Part shown: positions 37,201-46,579 of the stretch, piece after piece | How positions within the stretch are numbered: the first letter of the stretch is position 1 | How the letters are laid out: every line of letters begins with the position of its first letter | DNA from: Saprospiraceae bacterium | GTDB taxonomy: Bacteria; Bacteroidota; Bacteroidia; Chitinophagales; Saprospiraceae | Assembly: GCA_016717105.1 (NCBI GenBank) | Contig: JADKGF010000023.1 | Span: 11,708 to 75,707, forward strand | DNA: 64,000 nucleotides | Reading direction: 5' to 3' | Translations under genes and position numbers: made by a program | Notes under the pieces: generated by a model | The model's input: the letters and a program-made list of their open reading frames with translations, nothing else | Told to the model about the DNA's origin: nothing | The model's database searches: none

Positions 37201-39112
37201 TTAATTCAAACAAGTTGCAGGCATACAAAGGATTTTCCCCAGATTGCTAATATGATTTAAAAAACAAGTTCCATCCGGACTTCTCAATAACAATCCTTTG
37301 GATCCAGATGATACTTTCAAGTCTCCATTTTGAATTTCCATATTTGGAGGTAGAATATTCATAAGCTCTGGACTCAAAGTACCATCATTTTCAATATTTA
37401 TTTTCCAATACGAATTATTTGGTGATTTTAATATAGGTAGCGCTGTGCTATATATAATATTTAGACTTCCTTCTTCGATTAGAATACTTCCAGCAGCGTG
37501 GTTCGTTATATTAGTTATAACCAATTGTCCGCTATTATTGACTTGTATTCTGAAGTTAGAATTATTTGGACTGACCAAAACAATACCATTTTGGGGATTC
37601 GAGATCAATACATGGTTTTCCAAATTTGCATATGGTGGATAGTTTGCTGGATTGGCCATATTTACAGCAGCGAGGGCATGGATACGTCCGTAGCCGAAGG
37701 TATTATTTGGAATACTACTTCCAGAAGTGCCGTTACAACTTTGGGTAGATGTAAGGTGCAAGGCTGTCTGCTCTATGATATCTTCTATTTTATCTACTTC
37801 TCCAGCCAGTTGTGGATTCGCGGAAATAAGCAATGCGACTAAGCCTGCTACGTGAGGCCCAGCCATACTTGTGCCGTTGTAGTTTGCAAAAGTACCATCT
37901 TTTATACATGACCTAATATTGACACCAGGTGCAGAAATATTGGGTTTCGGTCTGTTCGATCCATCTACTGTTACTGCGCCTCTACTACTAAAATTGGCAA
38001 TCCCATTCGCACTATCTGTTGCACCAACAGAAAAACTACCATCAAATATTGCAGCTGGATCATCTACTGTTGAGCAATTGGGGCCGCCGTTTCCTGCTGA
38101 TACTACAATCACACATCCTGCGTTCCTTAGATTATTGAGGGCAGCTTCCATTGTCGCAAAGTTGGTAGAATTACATCCTTCTATTGTAGGGCAGCCCCAT
38201 GAATTGTTAATCACATGTGGCATTTTTGTAGGATCGCCTGATCCGCCACTTACAGGATAAGGTGCTAAAAACCATTCAAAACATTCAACATAAGTTGTCA
38301 AGGTGCCATATCCATTTTCCATATTTCTACAGCCTATCCACTTAGCACCAGGCGCTACACCGATTTCGTTGTTATTATTATCAACGCCGCCGACCATTGT
38401 ACCCATAGTGTGTACCGTGATTGTTGTCATCACATGGTATCGAACTATTGAAACCACAACTATTTGTACCAGTGCTTTGTGGATTGTCTCCATGGATTGC
38501 ATCATGCCAGTTGTAATCGTGGTTTGCAGATGTACCATTCCAACCTCGATACTTGCTCTTTATAGTGGGTACTTCCCATGCATAGCCAGTGTCTTGACCA
38601 CCGATGACTACATTCTGACCAGTAAATCCTAGTGCCCAGACTGACGGCGCACCGATTTGACTGATATTCCAAATGGCAGATCGAGCATTACCTTCAGATT
38701 TATCTCTTTCTGGTTGATCCAATTTTTTAAAATTGCTGTCTTCGATTACTTCACTGACTTCGTCAAAAAGTGATATTTCTTTTATTTGATTAAGATTTGC
38801 CTCCGCCGATATCATATTGACAATATAAAAACTGCGATAGGTGATTTGATTAGATTTTAACCATTGAATCAATTGTCCTTGTGTTTTATTTGCTTTTGAT
38901 GTCAGTGTATTATACACAAAGGTGGCTTTGGCATCTTTACCTTTTATATTTTTAACAGCCGAAATATCTGCCTGATCTTTGAAGACAATAACTACTTTCT
39001 GCTTATCATTCTCAGGCTTATTTTGAAGTCTGATATCTATCTTATTTACTACCTGTGATGAGCATATTAAGCTGGAAATCAATAAAATGAAAATATGAAC
39101 CCATTTTGACAT
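37201..39112 (-). CDS. Secreted S8 subtilisin-like protease inside the paa operon, frameshifted
   Basis: About 637 residues when joined across a break near 38413, where one AC unit of an ACACAC repeat seems lost. A signal peptide (residues 1-20, ending CSSQ) and an inhibitor-I9-like propeptide lead to the catalytic domain. Asp is in VVIGGQDTGYA, His in NNHGTH followed by MGTMVGG in the next frame, Asn in HVINNSWGC, and Ser in YNGTSMAGPHVAGL. After the domain come three degenerate tail repeats of the form (L)xSPNxxxxxIxxxxxGxL. No T9SS sorting domain is seen. It lies 10 bases after paaA and 22 before paaB on the same strand, so it is read with the operon. What an exported protease does there is unknown. 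Confidence 0.85.
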
Positions 39113-39122
39113 TCTACAAGAA

Positions 39123-40070
39123 TTAAGCTACTGATTTTGAATTGTTTTTGATTTGTTGTTTTTCTGCATACGCGGAGGCCGCTTCTCTTACCCAAGCACC
39201 TTCTTCATGGGCTTTTATTCTTGCTGCCAGCCGTTCTTTATTACATGGTCCATTACCTGCTACTACTTGATAAAATTCATCCCAATTGATAGCACCAAAG
39301 TCGTAATGGCCCCTTGATTCATTATATTTCAAATCAGGATCGGGAAGTTTAATTCCCAATATTTCTGCTTGAGGTACGGTCATATCCACAAATCGTTGGC
39401 GAAGCTCATCATTTGACAATCTTTTGATCTTCCACTTCAATGATTGGGCACTGTTGGGCGATGCATCATCATTTGGACCAAACATCATTAAGGAAGGCCA
39501 CCACCATCTATTGACTGAATCCTGCACCATTTCTTTTTGCTCTGCACTGCCTTGACTCATGGTATATAAGATATCATATCCTTGTCTTTGGTGGAAAGAT
39601 TCTTCTTTGCAAATTCTGACCATTGCCCTTGCATATGGACCATATGATGTCCTGCAAAGTGCCACCTGATTCATTATAGCTGCACCATCTACAAGCCATC
39701 CTATAGCGCCCATATCTGCCCAGGTTAGTGATGGATAATTGAAAATACTTGAATATTTCGCCTTACCGGAATGGAGTTGGTCAATGAGTTCATCTCTACC
39801 AATTCCCAAGGTCTCTGTAGCAGAATACAGATATAAACCATGGCCACCTTCATCTTGTACCTTTGCAAGGAGCGCAAGTTTACGCTTGAGGCTCGGAGCA
39901 CGTGTGATCCAGTTTCCTTCTGGCAACATGCCTACAATTTCTGAATGTGCATGCTGTGAAATTTGCCTAATCAATGTTTTTCTATAAGCATCAGGCATCC
40001 AGTCTCGTGCTTCTATTTTCTCTTCATTATCTATCTTTGTTTGGAAAATTTCTTCTAATGAATGCTCCAT
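39123..40070 (-). CDS. paaA: Phenylacetyl-CoA epoxidase catalytic subunit PaaA
   Basis: The catalytic diiron subunit (315 residues) of the 1,2-phenylacetyl-CoA epoxidase, which starts aerobic hybrid degradation of phenylacetate. Two ExxH-type iron-binding motifs are visible, in QDEGGHGLYLYSATE and CKEESFHQRQGYD. The block WWWPSLMMFGPNDDAS is typical, and the C-terminal DFGAINWDEFYQVVAGNGP is highly conserved. Length is normal. It is preceded on the same strand by the TetR gene (33 bases) and paaE. Activity also needs PaaB, PaaC and PaaE, all present here. Confidence 0.95.
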   Translation of the reverse strand: MEHSLEEIFQTKIDNEEKIEARDWMPDAYRKTLIRQISQHAHSEIVGMLPEGNWITRAPSLKRKLALLAKVQDEGGHGLYLYSATETLGIGRDELIDQLHSGKAKYSSIFNYPSLTWADMGAIGWLVDGAAIMNQVALCRTSYGPYARAMVRICKEESFHQRQGYDILYTMSQGSAEQKEMVQDSVNRWWWPSLMMFGPNDDASPNSAQSLKWKIKRLSNDELRQRFVDMTVPQAEILGIKLPDPDLKYNESRGHYDFGAINWDEFYQVVAGNGPCNKERLAARIKAHEEGAWVREAASAYAEKQQIKNNSKSVA

Positions 40071-40103
40071 TTTCTTTATATTTTGCTTTATTATTAAATA
40101 TCA

Positions 40104-40671
40104 CTATTCGCTAAGCGCTTTTATAATGAATTTTGTTAATTCTGATTCTAATGATTCTTTATGATATTTTTTAACGGCAACATAGGACCAACTTAACATT
40201 TTGATGATAATATTAAACGCAATATCTTCATTTTCAAAACTAAATTTGCCATTTTTTTTGCCATCTGTCAAGATTTTTTTGAATTTTTTCTCATAATCCT
40301 TTCTAGATTCCAAAAAATCAGCTTTTGCATCATCATGAAGAAATTTCCATTCATGATTAAATACAGTAATGGAAACTGCGCTATCATAAGCTATTTCTAA
40401 ATGCAAGTGAATCAAGGCTTTGATTTTTTTTTCTTTCGGTAATATCCTGAAAATAAATTTCGTTCATACCGTTAGAAAATCTTATCGCACATGATTGGCA
40501 AATCTCGGTCAGCAAATCTTCCTTAGATTTTATATGGCTATAGATACTCGATGGTTCTAGGCCTACTTTCGAAGCCAGATCTCGTATGGATGTGGCAGTA
40601 TATCCTTTCTCTTTGAAGAGATCAGCTGCTGTGTTTATAATATGCTGTTTTTTTGTAATGGCAACGTCCAT
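40104..40671 (-). CDS. TetR-family regulator in the paa operon, frameshifted
   Basis: About 188 residues. The N-terminal helix-turn-helix reads HIINTAADLFKEKGY, ATSIRDLASKVG and SSIYSHIKSKEDLL. The frame breaks in a nine-base A-run (plus-strand T-run 40424-40432); in the new frame KALIHLHLEIAYDSAV continues the ligand-binding helices to the stop. The ATG at 40671 is preferred, since an upstream one at 40698 lies inside paaE. Its place between paaE and paaA, and a palindrome right after the operon promoter, suggest it represses the operon and is relieved by phenylacetyl-CoA, as PaaR proteins do. That role is inference. Confidence 0.78.
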
Positions 40672-40678
40672 AATTTCT

Positions 40679-41760
40679 TTATTTTTGATCAAAATCAACG
40701 TAAATTTTGGGTGTGCGCGGGTGTGATTGGCACATCAAAATATATCCAGCATCCACTTCATATGGCTCAAGGGAATAATTCAAATCCATCTTCACTTCTC
40801 CTTTTGTCAGCTTGGCTTTACAGGTACTACATACGCCACCTTTGCACGAATAGGGTAGGTCAGCGCCATTTTCGATAGCTGCATCAAGCAAATTTTGGCC
40901 GCCGTAACCCAAGGTGAACTCAAATATGTCACCATCCATTTGAATCGTTATTTCACTTTCCAAATCTTCATTAATAGTTGCATTTGTTTCAGTGGCATTA
41001 CTCAATTTTTTTAATCCATCTGTGTTGAATAATTCAAAATGGATATTTTTGGGTCAAAACCAAGTGAAACTAGCCCGTCCTTTATATCAAAAATCATTTC
41101 ATTAGGACCGCAAATCATACAAGCATCCATGTCATTAGGATTGAATAGTGATTGGCCAAGTGCTACGCATTTAGCTTTATCGATCCTACCATATAAAAGA
41201 TCAATACCTATTTTCTCTTTAGTAAATATATGGTGAACAGAAAATCTACCCAAATATTTATTTTTTAACGCTTCTATTTCTTCTCTAAATATAATGGAGC
41301 TGAAGTTTTTATTGCCGAAAAACAAGGTGATATTGCTTTGTGCATGATGCATCAACAAGTCTTTGATCTGCGCAATTATCGGTGTGATGCCACTACCAGC
41401 TGCAAAAAATAAAAAATGTTTCGAATCGTTGTATTTATCTAAAGTGAAATTGCCTGAAGGAGGCATTACATCTATGAAGTCACCTGGTTTTAATTGTTCA
41501 TTAGCGAAAGTTGAAAACAGTCCGCCATTTACTTTTTTGATCAATACAGACCACTTATTTTCGGAAGGCGCCGTACACAGAGAATATGAACGGCGGATTT
41601 CTTCACCATTTATAGTAGTCTTAAGTGTGAGATATTGGCCTGCTTTATACGAAAATGTTGATGTGAGTGCATTAGGTATTTCAAATGTAAGCATCACACT
41701 ATCTGATGTAATACGTGCGATATCATTGATTTTGAGACTGTAAAATTTATTTTTATTCAT
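40679..41760 (-). CDS. paaE: Phenylacetyl-CoA epoxidase reductase PaaE, frameshifted
   Basis: NADPH-dependent reductase of the epoxidase, about 360 residues when joined. The first part is a ferredoxin-NADP-reductase module (RRSYSLC for FAD, FFAAGSGITPIIAQ for NADPH, MICGPNEMI). At 41043-41047 an A-run is one base short; adding one A lets FDPK run on into HFELFNTDG and the plant-type 2Fe-2S ferredoxin domain (YSCKGGVCSTCKAKL, then MCQSHP). The four cysteines are present. The start is taken at the ATG at 41760: the earlier ATG at 41772 lies in the operator, about at the expected transcription start. It is the first gene of the operon. Confidence 0.92.
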
Positions 41761-41765
41761 AAAAA

Positions 41766-41811
41766 CGAACATTTGTTCGCAAAGATAAAATTATTTGTTT
41801 AAAATCTACAA
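41766..41811 (-). promoter_or_regulatory. paa operon promoter with overlapping palindromic operator
   Basis: On the minus strand TTG (41809-41811), a 21-base spacer and TATCTTTG (41780-41787) make a full Bacteroidota promoter. Directly downstream, at the expected transcription start, is CGAAC-N4-GTTCG (41766-41779), a palindrome of the kind bound by TetR-family repressors. The tetR gene is the second gene of this operon, so autoregulation is likely. Confidence 0.75.
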
Positions 41812-41896
41812 TGGCTTAAATTATTTTTTTGATAAAAATTGAATTAAATTATTGTTTCTTTGTTCGTTATTTTACGATTTTAAAATATAATTGGAT

Positions 41897-43144
41897 ATGG
41901 AACAAAAGGAGCAAAAGAAAAATATGTTGGCCCTATGGATTTTTATTGGGTTGATAGCTGGAGTAATAGCTGGCACTATTATTAATCTAATGGCTGACAC
42001 AACCTTTATAGCTCAATATGTAGCTATTGCCAAATATGGCAGTATTATATTCCTAAAATTTATCAAACTTATCATCGGACCATTGGTATTGAGTACCTTG
42101 GTCGTAGGTGTAGCAGGTATAGGTGATGCAGGTACAGTAGGGCGTATGGGTGTGAAGACAATCGGATGGTTTATATTTGCTAGTCTGATGTCGCTTACAT
42201 TAGGCTTGATCATTGTAAATCTTTTTCAGCCCGGTCTCGATTTCCAAAATCAAATTTCAGATGCTGTGGCTAGCAATTTGCCCAAAACAGATAGTTTTAC
42301 GCTTGATCATTTTATAGAACAACTCATACCTGAGAATATATTTGTGGCGCTTTCTAGTCACAAAATGGTGCTTCAAATCGTAGTGTTTTCTGTGTTGTTT
42401 GGTTTGGCGACAGCGGCGATAGGGGAGAAAGGAGAGCCGATAATTAAGGCTATGGATTCGCTAGCTCACGTTATGCTAAAGTTGACCAATATGATTATGT
42501 GGCTCGCACCATTGGCAGTATTTAGCGCTATTTCGATAGTAATAGCTGAAAAAGGCCTTGGAATAATGGTACAATATGGTAAACTGATCATGCTTTTTTA
42601 CTTTTCATTGTTATTGCTGTGGGCTATCCTTTTGACTTTGGGCTATCTTTTTGTGGGCAAAAGGGTATGGACCTTGCTTTCACACATCAAGGAACCAATA
42701 GTCTTGGCTTTTGCTACTGCGAGTAGTGAATCAGCATACCCTAAATTGCTCAATCAACTGGAGCGATTTGGCGTAAATGAAAAAATCACCAGCTTTGTTC
42801 TTCCTTTGGGATATTCATTCAATCTGGATGGTAGCATGATGTATATGACATTTGGGTCATTGCTTATTGCACAAGCTTATGGCGTTGATTTGACGATATC
42901 TCAGCAGATAACCATGTTGTTGGTCTTGATGGTCACAAGTAAAGGAATAGCAGCTGTACCAAGGGCTTCACTAGTCGTCATAGCAGCAACAATTGCGGGT
43001 TTCGGAATACCTGAAATAGGCCTAGCCATTCTTCTGCCTGTTGATCAGTTTTTGGATATGGGAAGGACAGCAACAAATGTAGTCGGTAATGCAGTTGCAA
43101 CTGTTGCTGTCAGCAGGATGGAAGGTGAGGATATTCATACATAA
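41897..43144 (+). CDS. Dicarboxylate/amino acid:cation symporter (DAACS family)
   Basis: A 415-residue secondary transporter of the GltP/DctA/EAAT fold in the inner membrane, which couples Na+ or H+ to uptake of glutamate, aspartate or C4-dicarboxylates. The hallmarks are present: a serine-rich hairpin in TASSESAYPKLL, the NMDGT-like motif as SFNLDGSMMYM, a second hairpin (SKGIAAVPRASLVV), and the substrate-site helix DMGRTATNVVGNAVATV. Eight membrane helices are expected. The reading frame extends to a TTG at 41891 but the ATG at 41897 is the better start. It is divergent from the paa operon. Ligand specificity cannot be assigned. Confidence 0.9.
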   Translation: MEQKEQKKNMLALWIFIGLIAGVIAGTIINLMADTTFIAQYVAIAKYGSIIFLKFIKLIIGPLVLSTLVVGVAGIGDAGTVGRMGVKTIGWFIFASLMSLTLGLIIVNLFQPGLDFQNQISDAVASNLPKTDSFTLDHFIEQLIPENIFVALSSHKMVLQIVVFSVLFGLATAAIGEKGEPIIKAMDSLAHVMLKLTNMIMWLAPLAVFSAISIVIAEKGLGIMVQYGKLIMLFYFSLLLLWAILLTLGYLFVGKRVWTLLSHIKEPIVLAFATASSESAYPKLLNQLERFGVNEKITSFVLPLGYSFNLDGSMMYMTFGSLLIAQAYGVDLTISQQITMLLVLMVTSKGIAAVPRASLVVIAATIAGFGIPEIGLAILLPVDQFLDMGRTATNVVGNAVATVAVSRMEGEDIHT

Positions 43145-43210
43145 TTACTGCACCATTGGCTCCAAAATGTAAAAATTAGGCAGCACATTTGAGATGATGC
43201 CTATAAAAAT

Positions 43211-43242
43211 TTGAATATATATACATTTTTTCTATATCTTTG
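43211..43242 (+). promoter_or_regulatory. Promoter of the helicase-like/nuclease pair
   Basis: TTG (43211-43213), a 21-base spacer and TATCTTTG (43235-43242) form an exact Bacteroidota promoter. The ATG at 43269 follows after about 20 nt of leader. Confidence 0.8.
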
Positions 43243-43268
43243 TTTCTTTTATATATAGAGCGTAGAAA

Positions 43269-45593
43269 ATGAGTGTGTATTTAGCTTCAGATGACCAAAA
43301 AGCTATTTTAAACAGCGATCGTAGTTTGATTAATATTGCTTATTCGAACAGGAGAGAAGCGCTACATACCTTAGTTCTTAAAGTAAAAAGTCTGTGGGAA
43401 AAAGGTCAAAAAATAGTTGTGATCATGCCCACGCCGGAAGACAGAGAGTTGTTTTTAACATGGATTGACGAGTTGGGTTTACAGAATATTGTTTTGTCAT
43501 TACACTTGTTGGACTCGGTAAAACAAACTGAATTGGAACGTATCAAAAGCGATATAGGAAATAACGCAAACCATGTCGCGCCTTATGACGATGCTGAAAT
43601 AAAATATACATTATTTAAAAAGAATGTCCTTAATTTTCTAAACCAAAGATATGATTTGGTCGAAAATAGATCATGGAGACAGATATTAGATACATATTTG
43701 TCTATCGATGCGAGATGTGATGCATCCAATTTAATCAGGAACATATCGATTTCGGATTTTGAATTTTCCAATTTGGAATATAAAAGTAGTAGGGAAGTAG
43801 TCGTCCGGGCTGCAGCTATGTATCAGACTGATTTTGAAATTACTGAATCTCAACATGCCAATCATTTTCTGAACAAGGCGATCAAAATACCGGATCAATT
43901 AGATGCAGTAACTTATCAGATATTTACATTCAAAGAAGTAGCAACTAATTTAAGAAATAAGTATCATCGATTTTATAACCAACAGGATTATAAGTATTTA
44001 CAGAATGCCAACTTGACTTATTCATCTTTGATGGATAAAATCACTTTGATGCGTGATCGCTTGTCGAATATTGAATCTGTCCATATAAAATCGTCAATGT
44101 TCGACGTCTTTACCGGTGGACAAAAGCAACAAATTATTCTACAAAAGCAATTGGTAGAATCGTGGAATGAGTTGATCCTTGCTTGCACCAAAACCTTGCA
44201 ACTTCCATACCAACCAGTTAAATCAGTTCCAAAAGACTGTAATGATGTACTATCAGATATCAGCAATAAATTGGCGATCTGGAAGGATAATTCATTAAAC
44301 CTTAAAGGTGACTTCCTAAAATCTATCAACAGGTTTAATCTACATGATGATACCCTTACACATCTCGAAAACGATCTTGAATTATTGATAAATAGAATAA
44401 ATGAATCAAGAATATTAAGCAATGCGCTGGAAGTCAATACATTAAGTATATCTAAACAAATAGACTTTATAGATGATCTTATCTATCAGTTGCAATTAAT
44501 CCTGCTAAAAACAGAAAAAAACATACATTATTTTCAATGGCAATCTTTTATTGAATCCTTGGAATCAAATGAAAAAGAGATAATAAAGTATCTTCGAAAA
44601 TCGGATTCAAATGAATGGGCTACAATTTTTGATCGTTGGTATTTTTATTCATGGTTGATAAAAGATGGGCATCAGGTGCTATCTTGTAATGACTTGCATA
44701 TCAATACAATGCACAAATTATGTGAATATAGTGCCGCATATGAAACTAATAAACTCGTGGCAAATCACAATAGGACTTTGAATGCTGTCATAGAATCAAT
44801 AAAAAAAAATAAGCCCGATCTGTACAAGACAATATTTAAAAATAAGAAAATAGAACAACCGATATTGTGGAAATATTTTTTAGCAGAAAATAATGAATGG
44901 ATCAGCAAAATATATCCTGTGATCGTCGCTGAATGTGATGAGTTGGAACAAACAAGCAAACAAAATGATCAGCACTTGATCTTGTTCGATGTGAAGAATT
45001 GCAATGTAGAGATACTTCATTTTTTTGTTTCTGTGACAACATTTATAGATGAAAATAATTTTGATGGTTCTGCAGATTTTTTGCTTACAACCAGTCGATT
45101 GGGCGGTAACATACAAATAAGTCAGCTTTCTAGTAGCGAAAGATTGCCGTGGATGCGTTCTATTACTCATATGCTTACAGCGATCGGTACGCTTCCGGAA
45201 GTCTTTCAGATGCGTGAGTCGGTCATATTTTCTTTCGCATCTAAATTTATAAATCAGGTAGTTCTTAATGATCTTTATGAGCTGGGAATCAAACATTTAC
45301 AAACCAATAATTCTGCTTATGATACTATCTTGGGATCTTTGTTGAACAGCGAAAAACACATTTACATCATCACAGAGGATATGGTCATGGATCCGCTGCG
45401 GCCTGACAATCTTGAATTTCAGTCTTATATAATAGATAAACTGCAACAAACCGGCTGTGAAATATTGAATATTGATTCCACACAATTATTGCAACAGGGA
45501 CTCGAGGCTTTGACACCTATGCTTTCATTGATTAAGGCAAGGCAATCGTCAGGATACTTAGAAAACAAACAAGCACAAATTGAATTTATCTGA
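43269..45593 (+). CDS. Unrecognised 774-aa protein with a degenerate SF1-helicase-like N-terminus
   Basis: Not assigned to a family. Residues 1-75 follow the plan of UPF1/UvrD-like helicases: a Q-motif-like LASDDQKAIL, then a strand and helix where Walker A should be (IAYSNRREALHTLVLKV), and a motif-Ia-like KIVVIMPTPEDRELFLTWID. The GxxxxGK[ST] P-loop is missing. A long, helical, charged middle (about 100-520) looks coiled-coil-like. Near 575, HLILFDVKNCNVEIL could be a motif-II remnant without the DE pair. No membrane segment or signal peptide is seen. It has its own promoter and overlaps by 14 bases the downstream HsdR_N-type nuclease gene, so the two are translationally coupled. The length without frame breaks argues that it is a maintained gene. 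Its role, perhaps as a DNA-binding partner for the nuclease, is inference. Confidence 0.6.
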   Translation: MSVYLASDDQKAILNSDRSLINIAYSNRREALHTLVLKVKSLWEKGQKIVVIMPTPEDRELFLTWIDELGLQNIVLSLHLLDSVKQTELERIKSDIGNNANHVAPYDDAEIKYTLFKKNVLNFLNQRYDLVENRSWRQILDTYLSIDARCDASNLIRNISISDFEFSNLEYKSSREVVVRAAAMYQTDFEITESQHANHFLNKAIKIPDQLDAVTYQIFTFKEVATNLRNKYHRFYNQQDYKYLQNANLTYSSLMDKITLMRDRLSNIESVHIKSSMFDVFTGGQKQQIILQKQLVESWNELILACTKTLQLPYQPVKSVPKDCNDVLSDISNKLAIWKDNSLNLKGDFLKSINRFNLHDDTLTHLENDLELLINRINESRILSNALEVNTLSISKQIDFIDDLIYQLQLILLKTEKNIHYFQWQSFIESLESNEKEIIKYLRKSDSNEWATIFDRWYFYSWLIKDGHQVLSCNDLHINTMHKLCEYSAAYETNKLVANHNRTLNAVIESIKKNKPDLYKTIFKNKKIEQPILWKYFLAENNEWISKIYPVIVAECDELEQTSKQNDQHLILFDVKNCNVEILHFFVSVTTFIDENNFDGSADFLLTTSRLGGNIQISQLSSSERLPWMRSITHMLTAIGTLPEVFQMRESVIFSFASKFINQVVLNDLYELGIKHLQTNNSAYDTILGSLLNSEKHIYIITEDMVMDPLRPDNLEFQSYIIDKLQQTGCEILNIDSTQLLQQGLEALTPMLSLIKARQSSGYLENKQAQIEFI

Positions 45594-46047
45594 CCATCAC
45601 ATAGAATTGCACTTGTCTGATTACATCGGCAACATTTCTACAAAAGTGCAAAATGACCGTAAATATATCTTTGACCCTATACGCAAAAAGTATCTTGTAT
45701 TACAGCCGGAAGAGTTGGTCAGGCAAACGTGTATTTTATGGATGATTGATCAGGGATTTAGTCGCAATCGCCTACAGGTAGAAAAGCTAATCAAGATTAA
45801 TGGACTGACCCGTAGGTTTGATATAGTCGTTTACGACAAACAAGTCAGGCCATACATCCTAGTAGAATGCAAGGCGCCAGATGTGCGGATTGACCAAACT
45901 ACCTTTGACCAGATAGCTTCTTACCAAATGGCCTTAAATGCACCTTATCTTATGGTCTCAAATGGTATTTCTAACTACTTGGCTCAAATGAATCATGAAG
46001 TGAAACAGTATAGGTTTTTTAATGAGATCCCTTCGTGGGAAAAATAA
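45580..46047 (+). CDS. HsdR N-terminal-domain protein, PD-(D/E)XK nuclease fold
   Basis: About 155 residues. It matches the small Bacteroidota proteins that carry only the N-terminal nuclease domain of type I restriction HsdR subunits. Family marks: DPIRKKYLVLQPEELVRQ, then NGLTRRFDIVVYD with the catalytic Asp, and ILVECKAPDV with the ExK pair. The QxxxY-type helix TTFDQIASYQMAL follows. No helicase or specificity subunit is fused. The frame opens at a TTG (45580) overlapping the end of the upstream gene by 14 bases; no ATG is available before the conserved region. Relatives are chromosomal and widely conserved in the phylum, so this is probably not a classical restriction enzyme. The exact role is unknown. 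Confidence 0.8.
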   Translation: MNLSDHHIELHLSDYIGNISTKVQNDRKYIFDPIRKKYLVLQPEELVRQTCILWMIDQGFSRNRLQVEKLIKINGLTRRFDIVVYDKQVRPYILVECKAPDVRIDQTTFDQIASYQMALNAPYLMVSNGISNYLAQMNHEVKQYRFFNEIPSWEK

Positions 46048-46084
46048 AAAAGGCTTTATCCTTTTGATCAGATAAAACCTTTTG
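46047..46084. terminator. Bidirectional terminator between the nuclease gene and rplI
   Basis: An imperfect inverted repeat (AAAAAGG-C-TTTATC at 46047-46060 and GATAAA-A-CCTTTT at 46071-46083, loop 10) lies between convergent genes, with an A-run on one side and T-run on the other. Confidence 0.75.
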
Positions 46085-46111
46085 TAAAATATATTTGATT
46101 TGGGAATAATC

Positions 46112-46558
46112 TTATTCCTGTACCAATTCAAATTGAACTTTAGTGTGCAATTCTTTGTGTAAATGAAGCTCAGCAGTATAAGTTCCAACTTCTTTTACTT
46201 CTTCTGGCAAATGGATTTTTTTACGTTCCAATTCCAGATCAAATTGCTCTTTCAGCGCATTAGCTATTTGAACACTTGTCACACTACCGAAGATTTTACC
46301 GGTTGTTCCAGCTTTAACACCAATACGTAGTGTTTTGCCTTCAATTTTAGCGGCCATTTCTCTGTATTCGTCAAGTCTTGCTGCTTCTTTAGCATCGTCT
46401 TCCGCGATGATCACATCACGTTTCTTTCTATTTACAGCATTTGCATTGACTGCAAGTCCCTGAGGGATTAGGTAATTTCTACCGTAACCAGGTTTTACTT
46501 TCACGATATCGTGTTTGTCACCCAGCTTCTCCATATCTTTTAAAAGGATGATTTCCAT
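46112..46558 (-). CDS. rplI: 50S ribosomal protein L9
   Basis: A 148-residue two-domain ribosomal protein that binds 23S rRNA near the L1 stalk base. The N-terminal motif MEIILLKDMEKLGDKHDIVK followed by VKPGYGRNYLIPQGLA is a signature. A long connecting helix (NRKKRDVIIAEDDAKEAARL) leads to the C-terminal domain (FGSVTSVQIANAL). It is the last gene of the rpsF-rpsR-rplI cluster, 21 bases after rpsR. Length is normal. Confidence 0.97.
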   Translation of the reverse strand: MEIILLKDMEKLGDKHDIVKVKPGYGRNYLIPQGLAVNANAVNRKKRDVIIAEDDAKEAARLDEYREMAAKIEGKTLRIGVKAGTTGKIFGSVTSVQIANALKEQFDLELERKKIHLPEEVKEVGTYTAELHLHKELHTKVQFELVQE

Positions 46559-46579
46559 TTCTTACAATTTTTTTAAAGA

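Noticed and set aside
37201..39112. Two overlapping protease genes
   Set aside because: Catalytic Asp and His lie on one piece and Ser on the other; only the joined protein has the full triad.
40679..41760. PaaE as two separate proteins (reductase and ferredoxin)
   Set aside because: Adding one A at the run near 41045 gives an unbroken PaaE with the usual linker, so a sequence error is more likely.
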